A DNA stretch of 28,487 nt from Lachnospiraceae bacterium UBA3282 (GTDB lineage Bacteria; Bacillota; Clostridia; Lachnospirales; Lachnospiraceae), in assembly GCA_002361735.1 (NCBI GenBank), contig DETS01000053.1, positions 17,511 through 45,997 of the forward strand, read 5' to 3'. Each line of letters begins with the position of its first letter. Position 1 is the stretch's first letter. The notes below the pieces were generated by a model. That model had not been told where the DNA came from. It saw only the letters and a program-made list of their open reading frames with translations, and did not search any database. Position numbers and translations under genes: made by a program. Shown in pieces: positions 22,447 to 28,487 of this stretch.

Positions 22447-22869
22447 TTAGAGAGATACAATGACATTTTTGCGGATACTCTCGGGGAGTTCGCTCTCGTC
22501 TCGGGATAAGCTGATCACAAAATCCACGTGAAACTTTTCACTGATCTTTTCGATCTTGGCAACAATCTTCGCCAACTCATCCTCCTCTTTCATGCAGGCA
22601 ATCTTCAAAAAGCTGTCAAAGTACATTTTCTGCAGATCGTGATCCTGAGAGATGATCCCGCAGATAAAACCAATAAATTCGTCGCTGTCCGTTATCAAAT
22701 ATTCCGGCACATCGATGAGTCTGATCTTATTATTCAGCTCAAACATATGTTTCGTACTCTTGTCCAGATACACGACATTTCCCTGCGCATCTTTAATCTC
22801 CGTATTCACTTTATCTAATAAATGCTTGGTCTTGCCTTTCCCTTCTTTGCCTACAATAAACTGAACCAT
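22447..22869 (-). CDS. Mini P-loop NTPase-like protein
   Basis: A 140-residue protein starting MVQFIVGKEGKGKTKHLLDK with a Walker A-like motif GKEGKGKT (residues 7-14). Residues VVYLDKSTKHMFELNNKIRL and IDVPEYLITDSDEFIGFICG follow, and near the end VDFVISLSRDES (about 115-126) may be a Walker B or sensor strand. The protein is too short for a full AAA or PilT ATPase, although such genes are often labelled PilT-like. Homologues of this size occur in Clostridia, but I know of no assigned function. It has GGAGGG before the ATG and its own terminator. Confidence 0.7.
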   Translation of the reverse strand: MVQFIVGKEGKGKTKHLLDKVNTEIKDAQGNVVYLDKSTKHMFELNNKIRLIDVPEYLITDSDEFIGFICGIISQDHDLQKMYFDSFLKIACMKEEDELAKIVAKIEKISEKFHVDFVISLSRDESELPESIRKNVIVSL

Positions 22870-22947
22870 GTCGATACCCTCCTAGTGTAAAAATAATAAA
22901 ATTTCCTTTTTTAATTATACAGGAAAACTCCTAAAAAAACAACTCCC

Positions 22948-23970
22948 TTATTTGATGATTCCAAGCAAACTGCCCATGTCTTCATACAGCCCTTCTCTGG
23001 ATTCATCCTTTAAGATCACAGAGATGTAGGGCGTCCCATTACTGCTTCTGGAAAGCAGGAGCAGACAGTGCCCTGCCGCGTTGGTCGTTCCTGTCTTTCC
23101 GCCCACTACCGTCACGTTTGCCGGTCCCTCATATGTCCCCCGTAAAAAGAGATTCGTCGTCTCCATTTCTATGGATTTTTCCGACCCGTCTGCCGCCATG
23201 TACACAGTACTGTAGGAAGTCATCTGTATGATCTGGCTGAAAAGCTCGTATTGTAAAGCTTCCTGAAAAATCAAATAAAGATCGTATGCCGTCACATAAT
23301 GCCCATCCTCTGTCAGCCCGTTTGGATTCATAAAGCTGCAGTTGGTGGCACCGATCGCTTTCGCTTCCTGATTCATCAATTCCACAAAGGCTTCCACGGA
23401 ACCGGATATCCCCTCCGCAATCAAAATCGCCACATCGTTTGCCGAGTAAAGAAGCAGAATATGTATCGCCTGATCAAGCGTCATCTTATCTCCGGGCTTT
23501 AAGCCGCAAAGCACCGCGCCTGACTCCGTAACCAGCACGTTTTCCGAAGCTGTATAGATATCATCCGGAGAACCGTGCTTAAGTGCAACAAGCGCCGTCA
23601 TCACCTTCGTGAGACTTGCCGGATGCAGCTGGTTATTTACATTCTTAGCGTACAACGTCTCCAAATTCTTTGTGTCAAAGAGAGCGGCTGCCGCCACATG
23701 AGACAAATCCACGCCCTCGGCCGTCACCTCTTTCGCCGCTACACACAAATCTTTTGCAAAGGGCTCTAACGTCTCTCTGTTCGCGATATTGATGAGCTGG
23801 TAACTGCTGACATTCCCCTGCTGTTCATAAGGCATGTCGTACTTCACGCTCCCACAGCCCGTAAGCGCCATCGCCGCAGCAACAAGGACAGCGCACATTC
23901 TTCCCTTTCTCTTTGCAAAAGCCGATCCTCTTGATCGGACTTTGTTCGATTTGCTACTTGTACATTTCAC
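22948..23970 (-). CDS. D-alanyl-D-alanine carboxypeptidase, lipoprotein type
   Basis: A penicillin-binding protein of the S11 family that trims pentapeptides in peptidoglycan. Taking the GTG start at 23970 (340 residues), the catalytic motifs are SLTK at 119-122, SAN at 176-178 and KTGT at 292-295, all intact. The N-terminus has KRKGR followed by a hydrophobic stretch and the lipobox LTGC with Cys39, so it is probably lipid-anchored. It lacks the C-terminal PBP5 beta domain and amphipathic helix. The start is uncertain: GAGGAG is 12 bases before the GTG, the TTG at 23994 has no site, and the ATG at 23898 would lose basic residues. It overlaps the mgsA 3' end, in the rodA operon. Confidence 0.85.
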   Translation of the reverse strand: MKCTSSKSNKVRSRGSAFAKRKGRMCAVLVAAAMALTGCGSVKYDMPYEQQGNVSSYQLINIANRETLEPFAKDLCVAAKEVTAEGVDLSHVAAAALFDTKNLETLYAKNVNNQLHPASLTKVMTALVALKHGSPDDIYTASENVLVTESGAVLCGLKPGDKMTLDQAIHILLLYSANDVAILIAEGISGSVEAFVELMNQEAKAIGATNCSFMNPNGLTEDGHYVTAYDLYLIFQEALQYELFSQIIQMTSYSTVYMAADGSEKSIEMETTNLFLRGTYEGPANVTVVGGKTGTTNAAGHCLLLLSRSSNGTPYISVILKDESREGLYEDMGSLLGIIK

Positions 23971-24349
23971 GCCACTCAAGGTCTCCTCTGTCAAGTGATT
24001 TGATCAACAGCTCTGCGGACGCCAGATTGGTAGCCAGCGGAATATTATGTCTGTCACAGAGCATGACCACATTGTTAACATCCGGTTCATGAGATTTCGG
24101 ATATAGGGGATCCCGCAAAAAGATCACCAGATCGATCTGGTTATGCTCGATCTGGGCACCGATCTGCTGTGCGCCGCCCAAATGACCTGCCAGATACTTG
24201 TGGATGGACAAATTCGTCACTTCTTCGATCAGGCGCCCTGTCGTTCCGGTCGCATAAAGCTCATTTTTACTCAAAATCCCTCTGTAAGCAATGCAGAAAT
24301 TCTGCATCAATTTTTTCTTTGCATCATGTGCGATCAACGCAATATTCAT
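23954..24349 (-). CDS. mgsA: Methylglyoxal synthase homologue lacking the catalytic aspartate
   Basis: A 131-residue protein of the MgsA family, which converts dihydroxyacetone phosphate to methylglyoxal and phosphate. Conserved family features are AHD (Asp9, matching E. coli Asp20), the phosphate-binding TGTTGRLI, FLRDP (Asp80), KSHEPD with His87 and Asp90 (matching His98 and Asp101) and PLATNLASAELLI. In the motif GGDQQ the catalytic Asp71 of E. coli is replaced: here it reads GGAQQIGA with Ala60 (codon GCA). This residue is the catalytic base in the studied enzymes, so activity is doubtful. The ATG overlaps the rodA stop by four bases. The RGDLEWRE tail is typical of clostridial homologues. 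Confidence 0.88.
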   Translation of the reverse strand: MNIALIAHDAKKKLMQNFCIAYRGILSKNELYATGTTGRLIEEVTNLSIHKYLAGHLGGAQQIGAQIEHNQIDLVIFLRDPLYPKSHEPDVNNVVMLCDRHNIPLATNLASAELLIKSLDRGDLEWREMYK

Positions 24350-25467
24350 TTGCTAACACCCCTGTCGTTTTTGCACTGCAGCCGCACGTTCATCACAAAC
24401 CCGATCCCGATATACAGACTCACAAGCGAGGTGAGCCCATAACTGACGAACGGAAGCGGGATACCTGTATTTGGGCTTGCAAAGGTTGCTACTGCAATGT
24501 TTAGCATTCCCTGAAATCCGATCCAGGCGGCAACCCCTCCCGCAATGATCGTTCCGGCCAAATCTTTTGCCTTCCTAGCTACCATAATACATTCAAATGA
24601 GATGAAAATCAATAACACAATTACGGTACAGCCGCCAATAAACCCAAATTCTTCCCCGACAACCGCATAAATAAAGTCTGTCTCCACCTCCGCAATAAAA
24701 TTTCCGTTCTTTACGGAACTGATTTCATTGGTATTATATCCCTTACCGTAAAGCATCCCCGAACCGATCGCCATCACAGAATTGGTCTGCTGATACGCCT
24801 CCGTGGTCTCATACTCCTCCGGATACAGGAAGGCAAGAATACGACGCTGCTGAAAATCGCTTATGATTTCCTGCTCCGGCTGCAGGATCAGGGTCAAGAG
24901 GATGATAAATGCCGGGACTGCCACGGAAATAAATAAAATCACATATTTCCAGCTCACACCGCCCACAAACATCACCACACAAAACAGAATCGCCACCATG
25001 ATACTGGTGGACATATCCGGCTGCTTGTAAATCAAATACAATGAGGGAAGAAACAGGAGCACACAACTCCCGACGATCCTAAATTTCCCCATCTCATCCT
25101 TATGTTTCATAATGAACTGCGCATAAAATAGGATTAACAGGATCTTTGCAGTCTCCGAGGGCTGAAACTGGATGCCAAAGAGGTTTAACCATCTCTGAGC
25201 ACCGCCGGCCTCAGCGCCAATGGTCCGCACCAGCCAGAGCAGGGCGAGATTCACCGCATACATGATCCAATAAAATTTCAGGATCACCGTATAATCAAAA
25301 AGGGAGATGACCAGCATCAGGAAAAAGCCAAACACCGCGCCCGCAAGCTGTCTGCTCTGTAAAGATTCCTTAGCGCTGCCTATGGCCAAAACGCCGATGG
25401 CGGTGATCGCCACCACCAAAATAATCAATTTAAAGTCATAGTCCCTGATGTGATAGTGTTTTAACAT
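24346..25467 (-). CDS. rodA: RodA/FtsW family SEDS glycosyltransferase
   Basis: SEDS proteins polymerise lipid II into glycan strands together with a class B PBP. The 373-residue protein has about ten membrane helices. Key features are GGAQRWLNLFGIQFQPSETAK-type region at about 88-108, YKQPDMSTS near 147-155, the ETDFIYAVVGEEFGF motif with the catalytic Asp264, and the C-terminal PNTGIPLPFVSYG at 332-344. It is located with mrdA-like and min genes, which favours RodA over FtsW, though sequence alone cannot settle it. It follows minE with a 60-base gap holding two hairpins, and is translationally coupled to mgsA. Confidence 0.92.
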   Translation of the reverse strand: MLKHYHIRDYDFKLIILVVAITAIGVLAIGSAKESLQSRQLAGAVFGFFLMLVISLFDYTVILKFYWIMYAVNLALLWLVRTIGAEAGGAQRWLNLFGIQFQPSETAKILLILFYAQFIMKHKDEMGKFRIVGSCVLLFLPSLYLIYKQPDMSTSIMVAILFCVVMFVGGVSWKYVILFISVAVPAFIILLTLILQPEQEIISDFQQRRILAFLYPEEYETTEAYQQTNSVMAIGSGMLYGKGYNTNEISSVKNGNFIAEVETDFIYAVVGEEFGFIGGCTVIVLLIFISFECIMVARKAKDLAGTIIAGGVAAWIGFQGMLNIAVATFASPNTGIPLPFVSYGLTSLVSLYIGIGFVMNVRLQCKNDRGVSK

Positions 25468-25527
25468 GCCACATTTTCTCCTGCCGGGGCTGCCAAAAGC
25501 AGTCCCTCATCAAGCAAGCTTGATTTG

Positions 25528-25791
25528 TTATTGTTTCAAGTCCAGAATCGGTATATTTGCGTAGAGAGTCGGATTCTTGATTCCATGTCCCTTGCCGTTT
25601 GTCTGTGTGATCTGGATCTCCATACTCTGCGCATCGATCTTCATGTATTTTGATATCACTTTGGCAATGTCATTCTTGATCATCTCCATCATTTCCTGGG
25701 AACAGTTGACCCGGTCGGAAATGAGCAGTATCTTCAGCCTGTCTTTGGCTATTTGTCTGGAGCTTTTCCGTCTTAACAGATTCTTAAACAC
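25528..25791 (-). CDS. minE: Cell division topological specificity factor MinE
   Basis: An 87-residue protein with the MinE layout: an N-terminal membrane-targeting stretch (MFKNLLRRKSSRQIAKDRL), the anti-MinCD contact helix with RLKILLISDR (about 18-28), and the C-terminal dimerisation part (VNCSQEMMEMIKNDIAKVIS, then AQSMEIQITQTN). MinE stimulates MinD ATP hydrolysis and drives Min oscillation. Its presence shows that this organism uses a MinE-based rather than a DivIVA/MinJ-based system, which is common in Clostridia. It starts 11 bases after minD. Confidence 0.93.
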   Translation of the reverse strand: MFKNLLRRKSSRQIAKDRLKILLISDRVNCSQEMMEMIKNDIAKVISKYMKIDAQSMEIQITQTNGKGHGIKNPTLYANIPILDLKQ

Positions 25792-25802
25792 ACTGATCCC
25801 CC

Positions 25803-26594
25803 CTAACCTTTATGGAAAATACCTGATACTCTTGCCCAAAATGAAACGCCCTTCTCAAAATCCATGAAGGGAACTTCCTCACCAAGCACCCTGTAACAGA
25901 TATTCTGGTATGCCTTCCCCGCCAGTGTATTACTGCCCACCAGCGGTTCTCCCTGATTCGTGGCTATCACCACGTTCTCATCGTCAGGCACCCTGCCGAT
26001 CAGTGGTAAGGACAGGATATCCACCACATCCTCCGAAGACATCATATCGCCCCGTCTGATCATATCCTGTCTGATCCGGTTGATGATCAGATCCATTCTA
26101 TGTATCTCATTTGCTTCCAGAAGTCCGATGATCCTGTCTGCGTCCCGGATCGCCGAAACCTCCGGCGTTGTCACCACAAGCGCTCGGTCCGCACCGGCGA
26201 TGGCATTCTGAAACCCCTGTTCGATTCCCGCCGGACAATCCAGAATAATATAATCGAATTGATCCCGCAGATGGCTGATCATGCGCACCATTTGCGAGGG
26301 ATTGACCGCACTCTTATCCTTTGTCTGGGCGGACGGCAGAAGAAACAGGGTCGGATAACGTTTATCCCGGATGATTGCCTGCTTGATACGGCAGTTCCCT
26401 TCCACCACATCCACCAAATTGTAGACGATCCTGTTTTCAAGTCCCATCACGACATCAAGATTTCTGAGTCCGATGTCCGTGTCGATCAGAATCACCTTCT
26501 TGCCCATAGCTGCAAGACCTGTACCAACGTTTGCTGAGGTGGTGGTCTTTCCCACCCCGCCTTTCCCTGATGTGACGACAATCACTTCACTCAT
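25803..26594 (-). CDS. minD: Septum site-determining ATPase MinD
   Basis: MinD is a membrane-cycling ATPase that recruits MinC to block division away from midcell. The 263-residue protein has the deviant Walker A GKGGVGKTT at 10-18, TDIGLRNLD around 39-47, DYIILDCPAGIEQG (Walker B region, about 116-129) and a C-terminal amphipathic helix FWARVSGIFHKG for membrane binding. The start is placed at ATG 26594, where GGAGGAATTGC precedes the codon; the ATG six codons earlier spans this site. It lies between minC and minE in one operon. Confidence 0.96.
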   Translation of the reverse strand: MSEVIVVTSGKGGVGKTTTSANVGTGLAAMGKKVILIDTDIGLRNLDVVMGLENRIVYNLVDVVEGNCRIKQAIIRDKRYPTLFLLPSAQTKDKSAVNPSQMVRMISHLRDQFDYIILDCPAGIEQGFQNAIAGADRALVVTTPEVSAIRDADRIIGLLEANEIHRMDLIINRIRQDMIRRGDMMSSEDVVDILSLPLIGRVPDDENVVIATNQGEPLVGSNTLAGKAYQNICYRVLGEEVPFMDFEKGVSFWARVSGIFHKG

Positions 26595-26641
26595 TGCAAT
26601 TCCTCCATTCATGAATTGTTATCGTCCGCTCAACGCTTAAG

Positions 26642-27322
26642 TTATATTGGAAGATCGTTGAGTAATTCTTTGGTAATCGGCTCTATGATCACTCTGGCGT
26701 CCTTTACATAAGCAATTTTGGGCTGAATCTTAGGTTTGATTGACCATTTGCTCTGTTTCTCTGAAGTTTTATATTTGAAATCGCCGATCTTAAGCTTTTC
26801 CGGCGACATTTCAAGCGCTACCACAAAATGTCCTTCCTCACCGTTTCCACCGGCATAGGCTTGTCCATAAAGACCGCCCAATACTACAATATCCTTGCTT
26901 GATATGACGCAGGCTCCCGGATAGACATCCCCCAGCACGATGATACTGTTCTCCGTTTCCAGAATCTGACCATCCTTCAGGGTTCCCTTACAGAACTGCC
27001 CCGCATTCTCCATCGATTCCTGATGGAAAGAAAGCTTTTGCAGCGCACGCACAAAGGTCTTGTCCGTCTCCGGATCCTTGCCCATGATACAGACGATGTT
27101 TAGCCTGGAATTTGCCGATATCGTGTCAATAATCTGACGTTCCTCCAGCTCAGACAACTCCCTTCCTTCAAAGGAAAGCACCATACTGGCATCCTTGAAA
27201 AAATTGGAAGATTCCCGAAATTTCATGGCTATCTCCTCGATCAACTGCGAAAAGGCGATTTCGCTGTCCAAAAAGATGGAAAGCCCATTTGGAAAACTCT
27301 TGATGATAACTGCGTTTTTCAT
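26642..27322 (-). CDS. minC: Septum site-determining protein MinC
   Basis: MinC inhibits FtsZ assembly when recruited by MinD. The 226-residue protein starts MKNAVIIKSFPNGLSIFLD, the usual N-terminus of the FtsZ-binding domain (about 1-100). The C-terminal beta-helical domain has GDVYPGACVISSKDIVVLGG and LYGQAYAGGNGEEGHFVVAL (about 131-170), typical of MinC. The start at 27322 is chosen since GGAGG lies directly upstream; the much longer in-frame reading to 27514 runs back into the mrdA 3' end and is probably not used. The gene follows mrdA with about 50 bases between. Confidence 0.93.
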   Translation of the reverse strand: MKNAVIIKSFPNGLSIFLDSEIAFSQLIEEIAMKFRESSNFFKDASMVLSFEGRELSELEERQIIDTISANSRLNIVCIMGKDPETDKTFVRALQKLSFHQESMENAGQFCKGTLKDGQILETENSIIVLGDVYPGACVISSKDIVVLGGLYGQAYAGGNGEEGHFVVALEMSPEKLKIGDFKYKTSEKQSKWSIKPKIQPKIAYVKDARVIIEPITKELLNDLPI

Positions 27323-27371
27323 GATTTCCTCCATGTCAGAGTAGTTTACCTCGATTCTCACACCATGTTCA

Positions 27372-28487
27372 TCAGTCTGCATTGATCGCACCGCCCTCAA
27401 GGGTGCCGGCGGTACCGGTAATAATCTCACTTTCGTCTTTAAGTCCGTAATAATATTCATATACGTCTTTGGCAATCTGCGCCGCATAGTCGGAAGTATA
27501 GCCGTTTGCCACACGCACCGTTACCGATATTTCCGGATTTTCATAGGGGGCGTAACTGATAAAGAGTGCATGGTTGGGACGATTCCTGCTTTCCTGTGCC
27601 GTACCGGTCTTTCCGGCCACATTCACATCCAAGTCTGCAAAGTACGCTTTGTTCTCCACCACCTGACGCATCCCCGCATGAATGGCATTCCAATATGCCG
27701 GATCCATATCAATGCGGTTTCTGACCGCTGCAATGTTATCCCGGATCAGATCCCCGTTTTGATCCTCCACCTTATCCACCAGGGTTAGATTATAACACGT
27801 TCCACTGTTGGCAACGGTTGTAACATATCGCGCAAGCCCTGTCGTCGTATAGTTATTCGTACCGTGACCGATGGCAGAACGCACTGCGTCAAGGTCGGAA
27901 ATTCCCGGCGCATACTCTTCGATTTCCACCCCGGACGTCTCCGACAGTCCGTACATATCCGCATATTTTGCCAGTTTCTGCAATCCTACGCTGTCATTGT
28001 AGGTATCTCCCACTGTCGCCAGGCGGTATCCCACCTCATAGAAAAACCAGTTACAGGAATGCCGCAGCCCACCTGTTACATTTAAGGACCCATGCCCATT
28101 TTTGTTCCAACAGCTGGGTGGTGTCGGCACCTTATCGAAAAGCCCCACACAGGTAATGGTATCCGTAGTCGTAATGACCCCCTCCAAAAGCCCCGCTGTC
28201 GCCGACACCGGCTTAAAAGTAGATCCCGGCGCCGTGCGCTGCTGTGTCGCATAATTTAACATGGGACTGGACAAATCATTTCTCAAACTTGCAAAGTATG
28301 CGGCATCCACACCGTTTGCCATTTTGTTATTATCGTAGCTTGGGTAAGAGGATATGGCCCGCACATCTCCGGTATTCACATCTGTGACAACAATGGAACC
28401 GGAATAAGGATCAATGGCAAGCTGTGCCGGTGTTAAATCCAGCTGTTCGATTCGTTTACGCATAAAGGCATACGGGGTAATCGCCCC
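27372..28487 (-). CDS. mrdA: Class B penicillin-binding protein (PBP2/MrdA-like), 3' part
   Basis: The frame stays open to the window edge, giving the last 371 residues. This is the transpeptidase domain: LAIDPYSGSIVVTDVNTGDV, then APGSTFKPVSATAG with the catalytic STFK, then HSCNWFFYEVG with the SxN motif (SCN), YTTTGLARYVTTVANSGTCY and KTGTAQESRNRPNHALF with the KTG triad. All active-site motifs are present. The partner is the SEDS protein encoded downstream; together they build the side wall. The N-terminus, membrane helix and dimerisation domain lie outside the window. The cysteine pair around the substrate cleft (CVGLFDK, PPSCWNK) is not usual in E. coli PBP2 but occurs in clostridial homologues. 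Confidence 0.93.
   Translation of the reverse strand, partial: GAITPYAFMRKRIEQLDLTPAQLAIDPYSGSIVVTDVNTGDVRAISSYPSYDNNKMANGVDAAYFASLRNDLSSPMLNYATQQRTAPGSTFKPVSATAGLLEGVITTTDTITCVGLFDKVPTPPSCWNKNGHGSLNVTGGLRHSCNWFFYEVGYRLATVGDTYNDSVGLQKLAKYADMYGLSETSGVEIEEYAPGISDLDAVRSAIGHGTNNYTTTGLARYVTTVANSGTCYNLTLVDKVEDQNGDLIRDNIAAVRNRIDMDPAYWNAIHAGMRQVVENKAYFADLDVNVAGKTGTAQESRNRPNHALFISYAPYENPEISVTVRVANGYTSDYAAQIAKDVYEYYYGLKDESEIITGTAGTLEGGAINAD

Noticed and set aside
27323..27514. Longer MinC reading
   Set aside because: It would overlap the end of the PBP gene; the MKNAV start with GGAGG fits the MinC family.

Overview
The window reads as a stretch of chromosome from an anaerobic Firmicute, most likely a Lachnospiraceae or close Clostridia relative. 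The evidence is the Gram-positive gene order rplU-prp-rpmA-obgE-yhbY-nadD-yqeK-rsfS, the Firmicute-type L27 with a cleavable N-terminus beside its protease Prp, a Gram-positive LexA operator type (GAAC-N4-GTTC), strong GGAGG ribosome binding sites, and a min/rodA/sepF division cluster with no outer-membrane genes. No rRNA, tRNA, CRISPR array, intact insertion sequence or prophage was seen.

Region 1 (1-4195, + strand) is a housekeeping run: ribosomal proteins L21 and L27, the protease that matures L27, ribosome assembly factors ObgE and YhbY, NAD synthesis (NadD), the HD-domain Ap4A hydrolase YqeK and ribosome silencing factor RsfS. It ends in a strong terminator. Region 2 (4200-5970) holds a small DUF378-type membrane protein, lexA, and a divergent SOS gene for a membrane-anchored LysM protein resembling the division inhibitor YneA. 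Between lexA and this gene lie four good LexA boxes and one weak one; one box fills the spacer of a near-perfect promoter.

Region 3 (5970-9910) is accessory. A WYL regulator is followed by a GyrI-like small-molecule-binding protein. Two unrecognised membrane proteins follow, with between them a hairpin-rich repeat, a 15-bp inverted repeat over a promoter, and a small helix-turn-helix gene broken by an in-frame TGA. Region 4 (9970-16520) has a tyrosine recombinase with a TtcA-like tRNA thiolase, an AI-2E family transporter, a cytidylate-kinase-like protein, and the transporter CstA preceded by an uncharacterised gene in the same operon.

Region 5 (16650-28487, nearly all - strand) is an envelope and cell-division region. 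In transcription order it holds a class B PBP (mrdA-like, cut by the window edge), minC, minD, minE, a RodA/FtsW protein, a methylglyoxal synthase homologue whose catalytic Asp is Ala, a lipoprotein D,D-carboxypeptidase, a mini P-loop protein, a HlyD-like adaptor, yggS, sepF, aroB, lspA and rluD. yggS is flanked by two large fold-back elements that share short motifs. An intrinsic terminator lies directly in front of the aroB ribosome binding site.

The observations most worth checking are the SOS-controlled YneA-like gene with its multi-box operator, the MgsA homologue lacking its catalytic Asp, the foldback repeat family, the broken HTH gene, the CstA-linked unknown gene, and the HlyD-like and P-loop proteins in the division locus. 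I found no clear undescribed defence or biosynthetic system.
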